Below are positions 23,946 through 36,132 of a DNA stretch of 64,000 bases, piece by piece. The notes beneath the pieces were generated by a model. That model worked only from the letters and a program-made list of their open reading frames with translations, did not search any database and was not told the origin of the DNA. The stretch's first letter is position 1. Each line of letters starts with the position of its first letter. A program made the position numbers and the translations under genes. The stretch is from Tubulanus polymorphus (lineage: Eukaryota; Nemertea; Palaeonemertea; Tubulaniformes; Tubulanidae), in the NCBI RefSeq assembly GCF_964204645.1, contig NC_134033.1:1290631-1354630 (forward strand), written 5' to 3'.

Positions 23946-24364
23946 AGAGAGGTAAGGCTAGGGCGTAACTTATCTTTGAAACTGTAACTTCAGATATACG
24001 TTTTCCAAACACTATTGATCGGCAGTCATTAAGTGCTCGATCAATCTTTACAGACAGGTAGAAAAAAACTAGCGACATTTTTCGATTCGACAATTGATTT
24101 CAGAACGAATTCGTTTTGACCCCCGCAGTGAATAAGCGTCGTGTGACTCTTTGTAGATGGTTGAATTAAGCATTTATAATTAAACAGTTTAACTCGCTTT
24201 AATTAGATCAAAGCGGTTTTTTCAATTTAGCCAAAGGAAATCGTGTTGTACGCGTGACATTTTGATTAATTGAATCGTCTGAAGCTTCTTGAAGCTGTTT
24301 TCGAGAAACCACCGAGGACCAGGTGCACAAGGCAAGACCAGTCTTAGCGAAACAACAAAACGAA

Positions 24365-24865
24365 ATAAAAACCGGTCTAAGCTCACTTTAGTTCGAACAA
24401 CTTAAGACAAACTCACTATGGTTCTATAGCCAATCTAACAACTTAAGACCAGTCTATTCTCATTTTGGTTCTATAACCAATCTAACAACTTAAGACCAGT
24501 CTAAGCTCATTTTGGTTCTATAACCAATCTAACAACTTAAGACCAGTCTAAGCTCATTTTGGTTCTATAACCAATCTAACAACTTAAGACCAGTCTAAAC
24601 TCATTTTGGTTCTATAACCAATCTAACAACTTAAGACCAGTCTAAACTCATTTTAGTTCTATAACCAATCTAACAACTTGAGACCAGTCTAAGCTCATTT
24701 TGATTCTATAACCAATCTCACAACTTAAGACCAGTCTAAGCTCAGCTTAGTTCTATAGCTCATCAAGCAACCTAAATACCAGTCTAAGCTCATTTTCTAT
24801 TACCAATCTGAAAACCTAATCTAACAACTTGAGACCAGTCTAAGCTCATTTCAATTTAATACGAC
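24365..24865 (-). repeat. 47-bp tandem repeat, about 10 units (minus orientation)
   Basis: Units read AACTTAAGACCAGTCTAAGC, TCATTTTGGTTCTATAACCA and ATCTAAC, the reverse complement of the array at 17.57 kb. Central units are nearly identical; edges are diverged. Confidence 0.92.
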
Positions 24866-25154
24866 CCTCCGATTTAAGACCAAATTAGACCTGATCGACT
24901 GTTAATTCGACCAGATTCAGAGATAAATGAATTTCAATCAATCCATTTGAAATATTCAAACTACCGTCTGCTGTTGGGTTCACAGTAATATGAAACCTAC
25001 ATCAGTTACCAGTCATCAATTAAATATCATTCAGGCACAGTGAAATATCGAAATGTATATTCGATATTTGATATTTGATATCGTCGTTTAAATTCCTAAT
25101 AGCAGCAATTATAGAAACTGTTTGAAACCGAGGAAGCGGCAAATATCGATTATC

Positions 25155-25650
25155 ATTTTGGCAAGATGTCTGCCTCCATAAATCCGCGCATGACATCACC
25201 CAAAATGACCTACTACATCCCATATCTATACCATATACCCCCTATGACATCATCAAGCAGATACTATAGTCTCTTCATTACAAGATGGCTGCCTTAATAA
25301 AACCCCCCTATGACATCATCAGTACAGAGTACCCCGTCTTGTATATTTCTCTTTGGAAATTCCCCGTTAGGAGAAATCATTCCAGCAAACATGGCTGACT
25401 CCATCAATCCCCTTATGACATCATCGTAGATTTGATTTGAAAAATCCTTTCCAGATAAATGACCGCCTTCGTAAATCCCCCTCCCCGGGTGAAATCTGTG
25501 AAATGGTCAAATTGCGCAGGGAATCCCTTCCAGACGAGATGGCTGCCTTCATCAATCACCCTATGACATCATCATATTGCGCAGGGAATCCCTTCCAGAC
25601 GAGATGGCTGCCTTCATAAATCACCTTATGACATCACCAAGATGGACAAT
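25155..25650 (+). repeat. Irregular repeat with CAAGATGGCTGCC and TATGACATCATC
   Basis: Seven or so loosely spaced copies combine an (A)AGATGGCTGCCTTCATAAA word with CACCTTATGACATCATCA. AAGATGGCTGC resembles the YY1/Pho core and TGACATCA is one base from a CRE. A near-exact 70-bp duplication (GCGCAGGGAATCCCTTCCAG) is at about 25516 and 25578. Confidence 0.7.
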
Positions 25651-26017
25651 ACATCCTGACCATTGATAACATACTGCATGTAATTAGTGCCTATTTAGCG
25701 CAGTGTTTAGCGATGTCGGAGTCCAATCCCTTCTACAATATTATTTCGTATACTTCTCGGTGATTTCGAATATAAAAAAAGAACATATCTTTCTCGAAAT
25801 TTCTGAAAAATAATTTCGCAATCAATGCCGTTATTTGTTTTTGTTAAGTAACACAATACACGCTCGGTAAAAGCTGTCGTGTTTTTGAAACTGAATACAA
25901 GTCTCCTGAATTCGCTGCACGCAACATGAGGAATCTTACTGATTTTGCAGTTCATGGTGTTTCTGCATCATATTTATCATGTGGGCGAGATGATGGAAGC
26001 AGTAGTGATATCGGCAA

Positions 26018-26290
26018 AGGAAGGGGAAAGGGGGAGGGAGGGAGGGAGAAAGAAGAGTGATAAGAGTGAGGGAGAAAGAGGGAGAGGAAGGGGAGAGAGG
26101 AGAGAGATGGAGTGTGAGGGAGGGAGGGATAGAGTGAGATGGGAGAGGGATAGAGGAAAAGAAAAAATTTTCCGTGGTTTGGGGAAGGTTGGAGCTACTA
26201 TAGGGAGAGGGAGGGAGGAGAGGATAGAGGAGAGAGGGGAGAGGGAGAGAGGGAGAGAGGGAGAGAGAGGGGAGAGGGATAGAGGACAAA
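26018..26290 (+). repeat. Purine tract
   Basis: Mostly A/G on the + strand with a duplicated GAGGAAAAGAAAAAATTTTC-like or ACAAAGAAACGATTTTACGT interruption. The open frames it produces are composition artefacts. Confidence 0.92.
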
Positions 26291-26534
26291 GAAACGATTT
26301 TACGTGATTAGGGAAGGGCTACTATACAGGGAGAGGGAGGTAAGGAGGTTGCAGATCATTGTGGCAAAAGGGAAAGGATGGTTGTTTTCGAGGTTAGATG
26401 AGATAGCATGAATTGAGATAGCGAGAGAGTGGGAGTTGTGACATATAAGAGATGGGGAGGGTTGACATATAAGTGGGACAGAGTGTGACGGGGAAAAGGT
26501 GAAAAGGAGATGAACGATGACAGTAAATAGAGGA

Positions 26535-26655
26535 TGCGAGTAGAGGAGTGGTATAGGAGAGGAGTGAGACGAGAGAGGGGGAGAGGAGAGGGAGAGCAGG
26601 AAAGAGGAGAGAGAGAGAGCAGGAAAGAGGAGAGGGAGAGCAGGAAAGAGGTTGT
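26535..26655 (+). repeat. Purine tract with AGCAGGAAAGAGG repeats
   Basis: Three copies of GAGCAGGAAAGAGGAGAG-like sequence within an A/G-rich stretch. Confidence 0.85.
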
Positions 26656-27227
26656 TGACAAATTGAGTGCGTGGGACGCAAAACGAGAACTAATCAATAC
26701 TTTTTTATATCGATTTTGGATCAATCAATATCGATAGTGATCAGATACGATTAGAAATACACCCCGTATAACGCACAGGCACACACATATACATACACAT
26801 AGAGCCGTTTATCTGGTTGATGTCAACGTGAATTCTTACATCAGCGGCCAACAGCAGCAGCAGCAGCCAATAATAACAGCAGAAATTCGTGAAATCTCGA
26901 TGGACATCGCGAAGATTTTTCATATTGCCATCTATCGATTTGAGATCAATTTTCGGCGCCTTTTTTATTCGCGATAACACAAAGGAAATCACGTTGGCGT
27001 TTACGAGAGAATGTTCTGTAGCCATGGCTTTGACTTAAGATCATTGTTTAAGCTCGTTTCGCTTCTAAAAGCTTATAACTCAAGTTTTATCTTAAGATTC
27101 AAAGTTGCGACTTAAGGTCTAAAGAGTGATCTTAAATCTGAAGACTAGTTTCGATTTATTAGGTTTTCTTCTAGAACTAAGAAAGTTGAGATCTTAGACT
27201 TGGACTCAAATCTAAACTAGACTCTGC

Positions 27228-27360
27228 AACTGGGCTTAGGGTTGCACAGATGTAACTAACGTCCAAAAGTCGTCTTGAGTCTTAAAACTGGTCTTAAGCT
27301 TAGCTATAGAAATAAGTTGGTCTTAAACTTAAGTCATGACTCTGCTACTGGATCCAGGGT
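27228..27360 (+). repeat. Diverged copy of the TTAAGACTGGTCTTAAG dispersed element
   Basis: CCAAAAGTCGTCTTGAGTCT, ACTGGTCTTAAGCTTAGC, ATAAGTTGGTCTTAAAC and TCATGACTCTGCTACTGG follow the order seen at 6.4, 23.0 and 38.3 kb. A more decayed relative lies just upstream, 27028-27225. Confidence 0.6.
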
Positions 27361-27754
27361 TCAGCTTAGATCTGAGACCAGTCTCGCCATTTTATTATTG
27401 ATGATATTAGAAAATGCAGACAATTTTTCATCTATTCAATTATTGCTTTTCTTGTTTCGTCTTGTCTGCGATGAGACCGCTTAACTATGTATCCGTCGTC
27501 TATCTATATACGTTAACGGGATAATCCGTTACTAATCCGCGTAAATCCTCGTAAATCCTTTGTGTCGACAGGACGGCGACATTGCAGCGATAACTCATAA
27601 CTTCCGCAGCTTTCAGACATCAACACAGAAAGAGACTTTGAGATATTCAATATGTTTCCATTATTACGATTTAATTACTTGAAATGAGTAGGCCTACGTT
27701 TTGAATCCGTCAACCTTAATACAGAAATCTGCTGCCTGGAACCTACATCCTCTT

Positions 27755-28645
27755 TAGATTGTGGACGATCAGTTTGTGAAAGTGTGCTGATAAAATGTCT
27801 AATATCTGGTGTTTGTAGTTCATTTTCAATTAAAAATGTCTCAGGTGAAGCACTGAACACATGTGAAGTGTGGATGATCAGTTTGTGAAAGTGTGCTGAT
27901 AAAATGTCTAATATCTGGTGTTTGTAGTTCATTTTCAATTAAAAATGTCTCAGGTGAAGCACTGAACACATGTGAAGTGTGGACGATCAGTTTGTGAAAG
28001 TGTGCTGATAAAATGTCTAATATCTGGTGTTTGTAGTTCATTTTCAATTGAAAATGTCTCAGGTGAAGCACTGAACACATGTGAAGTGTGGACGATCAGT
28101 TTATGAAAGTGTGCTGATAAAATGTCTAATATCTGGTGTTTGTAGTTCATTTTCAATTAGAAATGTCTCAGGTGAAGCATTGAACACATGTGAAGTGTGG
28201 ACGATCAGTTTATGAAAGTGTGCCGATAAAATGTCTAATGTCTGGTGTTTGTAGTTCATTTTCAATTAGAAATGTCTCAGGTGAAGCATTGAACACATGT
28301 GAAGTGTGGACGATCAGTTTATGAAAGTGTGCCGATAAAATGTCTAATGTCTGGTGTTTGTAGTTCATTTTCAATTAGAAATGTCTCAGGTGAAGCACTG
28401 AACACATGTGAAGTGTGGACGATCAGTTTGTGAAAGTGTGCCGATAAAATGTCTAATGTCTGGTGTTTGTAGTTCATTTTCAATTAGAAATGTCTTAGGT
28501 GAAGCACTGAACACATGTGAAGTGTGGACGATCAGTTTTTGAAAGTGTGCTGATAAAATGTCTAATGTCTGGTGTTTGTAGTTCATTTTCAATTTAAAAT
28601 GTCTCATGTGAAGTGCTGAACACGTGTGAAGTGTGGACGAATATT
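27755..28645 (-). repeat. 109-bp satellite, about 8 units
   Basis: Units run GTGTGGACGATCAGTTTGTG, AAAGTGTGCTGATAAAATGT, CTAATATCTGGTGTTTGTAG, TTCATTTTCAATTAAAAATG, TCTCAGGTGAAGCACTGAAC and ACATGTGAA. Spacing is 109 bp (for example 27868 to 27977). Minus-strand frames look repetitive, but 109 is not a multiple of three and frames shift, so it is not coding. An orphan, inverted monomer lies at 45268-45335. Confidence 0.93.
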
Positions 28646-28959
28646 CAGCTATTTAAAAGACTTTTCGGTTTAAAGCTATTAAGATGTTTAGAGTTAATGG
28701 AGTTTGAATAAGTAACGATTTTGTATTCAGCTTCGGCGACGCGTCAAATAAATTTCCATCGGATAAACCTGTTGCGACTGGAGGGTCGCGTCGGCGCTTG
28801 TTCTGCCCGGGGCTAATCAGATTGTAGTCGTTCGCGTTAAGAAGATTTATTCAAGGTGAATACAAATTGTTGGCGGAAAGAATTCTATTAGATAAAACTT
28901 GTCTCAGTGTTATACACTTACTCAGTACACTGATGTCTCTTGTTGTGGTTGTTTGTGGA

Positions 28960-29205
28960 ACTGGTACTGGTTATCAAACCCACACAGCTGTTGAACTGGA
29001 TCCACAGTCAAGTTAAAACCACACAACTGTGGAACTGGGTTCAGAGTCAAATTAAAACCAATAAAACCGTGGAACTGGATTCAGAGTCACAAATTAAACC
29101 CACACAACTGTGGAACTGGGTTCAGAGTCAAATTAAACCCACACAACTGTGGAACTGGGTTCAGAGTCAAATTAAACCCACACAACTGTGGAACTGGACC
29201 CAGGC
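28960..29205 (-). repeat. Tandem repeat of the AACTGTGGAACTGG module, about 5 units
   Basis: Units read CCACACAACTGTGGAACTGG and GTTCAGAGTCAAATTAAAC, spaced about 39-45 bp. It is the inverse orientation of the arrays at 16.7, 20.7 and 31.0 kb. Confidence 0.88.
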
Positions 29206-29929
29206 CACACTATACAAATGTCATAGTTTTGATATCTTTAATCGTCACTGAACCACTTAAAATTCTCGACAGCAGATTCATACAAAGTATCGATACCCAA
29301 TTTACTTGGGAAAAAATTATTTGAAATCGGATAATCAAACATTATCTGGAATTATAAAACAGAGTGACTTGTTGTTCCATTCCAAAGCCTTCAGGGCACG
29401 AGCGCTTTTGAAGTCATTTCGAATTTATTTATCTAACGAATCAGTGTCTAAAAGTCACCCCTCCTCAAACCGGTTACAATTCTCACCGATATTTACCGAC
29501 GACTTTTAACGGTTTAAAGAATTAGAATAAATTCTTTGTTTCGACGTCGCTTTTATTCATGTTCGATTGATGGATGGTGTTTTAAAACTCGACGCCGCCG
29601 CCGCCTGCCGCAGCGACTATAGCTAATTTGCATATTCATGAGCTGTGTTCCGTCGTCATGGTGGGCTGACGGCCAGATTTGCGTACATTGTTGTTGTTTA
29701 ACAGATCTGTTTTTCGCGATAAAAGCCGCCAGTTTTATTCGGGTTTAATGGCCGCGACGACGTTTCGGGTTTCCTGGCAGTGCTCGCCGTGTACCTCTCG
29801 AGGTTTTTGTCGTTTTTAGGACTCCTACGGGAAACCTGCGAGTTCGATCGCGCGGGATTTATTTCTACCAGCCGGGGTATAAAATACATTAATTATTTCG
29901 TGAGACTTTGCACCGAATACACCGAGATA

Positions 29930-30330
29930 AATGAGGATTGAGAGTGTGAGGGGAGGGGTGGGGGAGAAAAGTAGCGGTAGAGCGGGGAAAAAGAGAGGAG
30001 AGAGAGAAAAAGGGAGAGAGACGGAGAGAGAGGTAAGAGGTGTGAGGGAGAGGAAGGAGAGAGAGGGGAGAGGAGAGAGGGGTGATCAGGGGAGAGAGAG
30101 AGAGGGCGAGAGGGGGGAGTAGAGGGGAGAGAGAGAGTAGAGGGTAGAGAGGGGGAGTAGAGGGGTGAGAGAGATAAGGGGAGAGAGAGAGAGAGGAGAG
30201 GGGTGAGGGGAGAGAGAGACAAAGAGAGAGGGAAATAGAAGTGATAAGGGAGCAGGACAGAAGGAGGTCAGATAGAGGGAGGTAAGAGAGAAATGCAGAG
30301 AGGTAGTGAAAGCAGGGTAAGAGGGAAATA
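29930..30330 (+). repeat. Purine tract
   Basis: About 400 bp mostly A/G on the + strand. Minus-strand Ser/Leu/Pro-rich frames are artefacts. Confidence 0.93.
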
Positions 30331-30954
30331 TATATTAAATGAGGGGGGAGGGAAGGAGCGACGGACAAAGATAATAGGGGACAGGGAGCAGAGTAATGAG
30401 TCTAGGAGACTAGAAGTGTTTGAATAGAAGAGATCCTGGATTGAATGATTAAAAATACCGCTTTACCCAAAAACGTTCGCCTTGATTTATGTCTAACTGG
30501 AAAATGAAACAGTTTGTTCTGTTATGGATTTTTAATTATTTGAACTCTCTTTATCGGTATAGAATGAGTTACTTGAAAATGCGGGGCGGCTCCACTTCAG
30601 GGTTTTGGCAACTTGTGTCGTCAATATTTGATATGTGTAACTTAAAACAGCTCCATCGGCGTCAAACGGAAACTTGGAATTCGCCGAATACATTTCAAAC
30701 GGTGATCTCAAAATGGCGCCCAGCCAGCGCTGCTTAACTTGACAGCAGAAACAATCGATTTGTCGTTTGGATATTTCTCAAATCGCGTGCACGTTCGGTG
30801 ACAGCAGCTAACGGCGCGATATGACCTTTAAGGTCGTGTGGAGGAGGTGGTTCCCGATAACAATCGAATAGCGATAGACGAGATGTCAGACGATAAATCA
30901 TCACGAGATACATGAGCAGAATCGGGTCGAAATAAAATCAGCAATGAGTTTAGA

Positions 30955-31530
30955 GTTTCTACAGTTATTACTCTCTGTACCCAGGTCTAACAGTTATTAC
31001 TTTCAGGACCCAGTTCCACAGTTATAACTCTCAGGACCCAGTTCCACAGTTATTACTCTCAGGACCCAGGTCTACAGTTATTACTTTCAGGACCCAGTTC
31101 CACAGTTATAACTCTCAGGACCCAGTTCCACAGTTATAACTCTCAGGACCCAGTTCCACAGTTATTACTCTCAGGACCCAGGTCTACAGTTATTACTTTC
31201 AGGACCCAGTTCCACAGTTATAACTCTCAGGACCCAGTTCCACAGTTATAACTCTCAGGACCCAGTTCCACAGTTATAACTCTCAGGACCCAGTTCCACA
31301 GTTATAACTCTCAGGACCCAGTTCCACAGTTATAACTCAGGACCCAGTTCCACAGTTTAGGCTCTCTGTACCCAGGTCTAACAGTTATAATTCCCAGGAC
31401 CCAGTTCCACAGTTTAGGCTCTCTGGGCCCAGTTCCACAGTGTTATGACTCTCAGGACCCAGTTCCACAGTTTAGGCTCTCTGGGCTCAGTTCCACAGTT
31501 TAGGCTCTCTGGACCCATGTCTACGGTTAC
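30955..31530 (+). repeat. 28-bp minisatellite, about 20 units
   Basis: Unit CCCAGTTCCACAGTTATAAC plus TCTCAGGA. The first part alternates with a CCCAGGTCTACAGTTATTAC variant about every three to four units; the last part has an AGGCTCTCTGG variant. It is the longest array of the CCCAGTTCCACAGTT family in the window. Confidence 0.95.
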
Positions 31531-32039
31531 ATATGGCCCCGAGACCCACAGTAAGTGGGGAACCTATATTCTTACAATGAATCCAGCTCTCTTAAACCTG
31601 AGTTGTTTAGGTTTGATTTCCTCTCAGGAACCACTTATACAGTTTGGGGCTCAAAATAAAACTCATTTGGACGAGAAAAAAAAACAAACATTACAAACGC
31701 TTTATTTCCGATATGTTTGTACTGCAATGATCTCAAATCCGCGACTGGCGGTAAATTTCAAAATTCGATTGTGAAATCGAAATTTAAACAGACGCAAATG
31801 TGCACAGTTTTTTCTTTATCGACGAAAAGTTTCCAAATGTTTATAGATTCCTGTCGATTGATTTTCATTGACATTTTGCAGATAGTGAGTTAGAAAATAC
31901 CGCAGGGTATGATGCGTTACGAACACCGCCATAGTGTCTGTCTCCTTACATAGGGCGCCGTGTTATCTGTGATGTTGTATTGAAGTTATTTATGCCTTGA
32001 TGATTGGGGAAAATTCATAAATCAAGGACTTTTCAACTT

Positions 32040-32510
32040 CAAACTTCCAAAATTCTTTCCTCTGCCCCAGCCTCTGTCTACTGTCTCTGTTTCTATCTCT
32101 ACCTCTGCCTCTTGTTCTGCCTCCGCCTCTGCCTCTGACCCTACCTCCGTCTCTGTCCCTACATCTACCTCTGCCTCTGTTTCAGCCTCTGTCTCTCCCT
32201 CTCCCCCTGACCCTACCTCTGTTTCTGCCCTTGCCTCTGTCTCTACCTCTGTCTCTGTTTCTGACTCTGTCTCTCCCTCTCCCCCTGACCCTGCCTCTGT
32301 TTCTGCCCTTGCCTCTGTCTCTGTCTCTACCTCTGTCTCTGTTTCTGACTCTGTCTCTCCCTCTGTCTCTGTTTCTGACTCTGTCTCTCCCTCTCCCCCT
32401 GACCCTGCCTCTGTTTCTGCCCTTGCCTCTGCCTCTGCCTCTGTTTCTGCCTCTGTCTCTCCCTCTCCCCCTGACCCTGCCTCTGTTTCTGCCTCTTCCC
32501 ATTTGCTTTC
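32040..32510 (+). repeat. Pyrimidine-rich hexamer tract, (CTCTGY)n
   Basis: Units CTCTGC, CTCTGT, CTACCT and CCCCTGACC, with a higher-order repeat of about 110 bp (CCCCTGACCCTGCCTCTGTT appears at about 32282, 32396 and 32468). Arg/Gly or Leu/Pro frames are artefacts. Confidence 0.93.
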
Positions 32511-32529
32511 GACATTGTTTCAAATAAAT

Positions 32530-33885
32530 AACATCTTCAAAGATTGTGATGAAGAGTTGACGTGTATATAGCGATCTGAGACTGTGACACTCAGACGCAT
32601 CGAATCCAGTGATATATAGTAGTACATTGTAGGCTACAATTCAATCACTGTTAATCAACTGATTTAAGTTGATTGCGTAGTTGTTGAGTGTGGAACGTTT
32701 AATAATGTTTGTGGAGTGTTTAGCGGGTTAGACGACAATCTCGCCCGAGGGAGGCGGGAGAGGACAGCGGGAAGAAAGACGGGTTATCAAAGTTCAGCTC
32801 GAGCCTCACGTTTCTAAAAGGGTCGCTTGATGAATTCGATGTTCTCGAATCTCTCATTCGTTCAATGAATATTCTTGTCACTTTTCGTGACTCAGAAAAC
32901 AGACACAGTGTAACACGTGAGTAAACTTCGAGTTAGAATTATTTACCTGGTGAAAGGGAACGAAATAATCGTTTCGCGGGAACGAAACGCTTTTCGTGGG
33001 ATTCATAATCTTTTCGTTGGATGGACTACGAAATGTTCCCCCGAAAATAAAAAATCGATGTATTCTTTCACCATGTCATCGCCGTACATTTCAACACGAC
33101 CGGACTGTGGACTTGGATCCAGGATTATAGACTATAGTTCCTTAAACTTTTCCATTCTTTTATTATTTGTAGTTTGAAAAATGAACTGGATTTAGAGCTA
33201 TAATTCGCAACTTTGGAGCGTCGTCTAATCTTGCGCGTCTTCGATCTAAAATCTAAAAACTTAAAACACGTATGAAAATATGGAAAATATCCCTAGAGGA
33301 GTCAGTTTGAAGTTTTTTTTTCGAATTTAGAGTCGCCTTAAGCAGCCGTTTTCTACGATCGTCGCAGACGATGGGAAAGAAACGGTTTTGACTTTCAAAC
33401 GTATGGGGAGACTTTTAAAATCGCGTGTTCAGTCAGTCAGTGCCGGTATTTGAAATGTATCGTCGTCGTCGTCGTCGTCGTTGTATCCCCGGGCGACGAT
33501 TTTACTCAACAGTAGCGGCAGTTTGCTTTGAAGAACGCGACAATGTCTGCGTTTGATTAGCCAAGTGTTTTTCGTATCGTCGATAAAGGGGTAGGGATTC
33601 TACCCCTCAGGCGCACTCGCCTCGCGTCCATTGAAACTAAAATTGTGCTGAACTTCTCAAAGTTCAAACCCGCTGCGAGTTTTTTTTTTTAAATAAAGTC
33701 GGGCGAATATATTGTAAGTTTAAAGCTTATAGATAAAATTTGTTAGAAACCCCTTTAAGTTGGCAATTTCACTTTGACTGCAAGGGTCTTAATGTTGCTG
33801 ATCGTTTTGGTCAGCCTACCGGTTTTGATGGGCAAGCAACAGTCGTGATTCAGTTGTGTCTAAGTTTTAAATTGATTAGGTTTAG
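32530..33885. other. Intronic DNA, nothing recognised
   Basis: A short TCG trinucleotide run lies at 33459-33481. No coding or repeat family is evident. Confidence 0.35.
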
Positions 33886-33889
33886 AAAA

Positions 33890-34370
33890 TGATACCTTGT
33901 TTCTCAATTTCTGCTCAGCTTAATAGTTGACCCAGTCGGCCGCCTATCTACCTTTTCTAAAATCATGATCAAGCTAACAATAACAGACCCGGCAGTTATA
34001 GAAATGAACTGATTACAAATACTACTGCATGTTAGGCTACAAAATGGCCAAGCCGATTAGGAAAGACCAGGTACGTCATTGTACATGGAGGCTAAATTAT
34101 TTTCTAGCCTGAATAAACGTGTTATTAGTCGTCACTCTTTGGTCACAGGTCGAATCGATGTAAACATTTTTTCTGACCGAGTTCATCATGGATGATTAAA
34201 ATCAGTTGCGTTTAAACACAGGAAAGTTGCGGCAGTGTCATTGTCGGTTCAAAATCAATCTTCTTAGCCGCGCGAAGAAGCCGCCATGTTTTTGTCAGGA
34301 ATCGGGTGGCTCCACTAATATCTAAATCAAAATTGTCGTGGCGATATCAAAGGGTGGCTCCAGGTGATTT
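33890..34370 (+). mobile_element. Dispersed repeat, copy 1 (paired with 45.8 kb)
   Basis: It shares, in the same order, CCTTGTTTCTCA, AGACCCGGCAGTTATAGAAA, TGATTACAAAT, GTCGTCACTCTTTGGTCACA, TTGCGTTTAAAC and GAAGAAGCCGCCATGTTTT with 45835-46385. The open frame of the other copy is broken here. The ends are undefined and no superfamily can be assigned. Confidence 0.6.
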
Positions 34371-34379
34371 TGTCGTCTT

Positions 34380-35095
34380 GAACAATATTCATTATGGATT
34401 ATCCAGTTTACTTTCATGTCCGGAAAAAAAAACGATCCCAAAACTGTTCTAAAGCGCTCCTTGTTTCTATATTTACCCTCATGTAAAGCCTTTATGCGAA
34501 ATGAAATAAGACATTACTGAAATAATTTCGCGACATTTCCGATCCACCGGCCTCTTTTTCTCTGAAAATATTCAGTGATTTGTCCTTCTCGGCGTCCGAT
34601 TCGTATAAATTTCCATAAGAATATCGTAAATTTCGCCGGTGAAACGCGCTAACAGAGCGCGTCGTTATTTCTGTCGTTAAGTATTTGATTTCGTCGCCAG
34701 GCATTTTCGCTGCAGTGCACGACGGTAATACGTGTAATATTATAAAACCGTTAATACAATAGACATCGCCGAGAGCTAGTCATGTTTTATTAAGTCGAAC
34801 CGAGTCGAAAATATGACAAAGATCGTTTCATTATGATCATCAGTATTCGTCGAATAAAGATGGAGGTAGATGTGATGAAATTCTGAAACGTTTGATGTTG
34901 TTGGCGACGAGTGCGACGAGGGACCCGGGTGCCGCTGCGGGCGTGAATGGGAAAGGTGATGAATATACGACGACTCGCTTTGATCATCTCAAGATTTGAT
35001 GATGAAAATAAGACCACATCACAAAGAAAGACGGTGTCGGCATTCTAAGCTATAAATGACAACCGTATCATTCTCGATGACTTCAAAACGATTCG
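34380..35095. other. Intronic DNA, nothing recognised
   Basis: Short open frames only, no family resemblance. Confidence 0.35.
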
Positions 35096-35099
35096 ATGA

Positions 35100-35560
35100 A
35101 ATTAGTCAAGCTGGCTACTGATAACGACCTTCTCATTCTCATTCTCAATGACTTCAACGATTCACTAGTCATCAGTTACTACTGACGATCTTCCTTACTT
35201 TAATCAACTTCAATAAAATTGTTACTAATGCCGACCTTCACATTCTCAAAGATGACTTCAATGATTCGGTAAAATTATGATTAGTTACTAATGACGACCT
35301 TCTCATTCTCAATGACTTCAACGATTCAGTAAAATTATGATTAGTTACTAATGACAACCTTCTCATTCTCAATAACTTCAACGATTCAGTAAAATTATGA
35401 TTAGTTACAAATGACGACCTTCTCATTCTCAAAGATGATTTCAACGATTCAGTAAAATTATGATAAGTTACAAATGACGACCTTCTTATTCTCAAAGATG
35501 ACTTTGACGATAGTTACTTATGACGACGACCTCAACTTAATCCAATGAAATTAGTAAGGC
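35100..35560 (+). repeat. 60-64-bp tandem repeat, about 5-6 units
   Basis: Units contain GATTCAGTAAAATTATGATT, AGTTACTAATGACGACCTTC and TCATTCTCAATGACTTCAAC. Central units are near identical, flanking units decayed. Confidence 0.9.
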
Positions 35561-36132
35561 CATTGACTGTGAAACGTTATAGAGTACATAGTTTTGCCAA
35601 CTAATGACGACTTATGACTTAACTGATTCAATAAAATTATGATTATATTTGACCCTCGGGACTCGGTTCTATAAACGTCAAGCTGAGGCTCATATTCTAA
35701 GTGAGAATGTATTCAATGTTGATGTCATGTTTGTAATGTCGGAGTTCGTCATCGGTAGGAAATATTGAGGTTAACATTCGTGTACACACAAATACTGTCG
35801 GTTCATTTCCTGGTGCGACTTGGATCTCAGAGAGAGAGAGAATGAGAGAAAGAGAGACAACTGCCTGAAGGTAATCGACGGAACGCCGAGACTTCCTCGG
35901 AACAGACGGACGGACAATCGAGTTATGTATTTACGGGATCTGAAAGTATTATTTGATATGGAGCAATCGCGAACGATTCTTTGTGTAGTAGGAAATATGC
36001 TAAACATGCGCGATGTGTCTGGGGTTTGAAGAGCGGTTTGTCTGTATATTGATGACCCGATAAAATGACCATCAGTATTTTCCGTGCAGTGTCCAGTTCC
36101 GAATAAGAGACAAGGGTTTTCTGTAATTCTCA

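Noticed and set aside
23464-24093. 209-codon minus-strand frame and plus-strand Arg/Glu frames
   Set aside because: They arise from the purine tract and have no domain or conserved start context.
27675-28607. Repeated minus-strand peptide (NYKHQTPDIRHFISTLSQTD style)
   Set aside because: It is the 109-bp satellite read in shifting frames; the period is not a multiple of three, so no continuous protein results.
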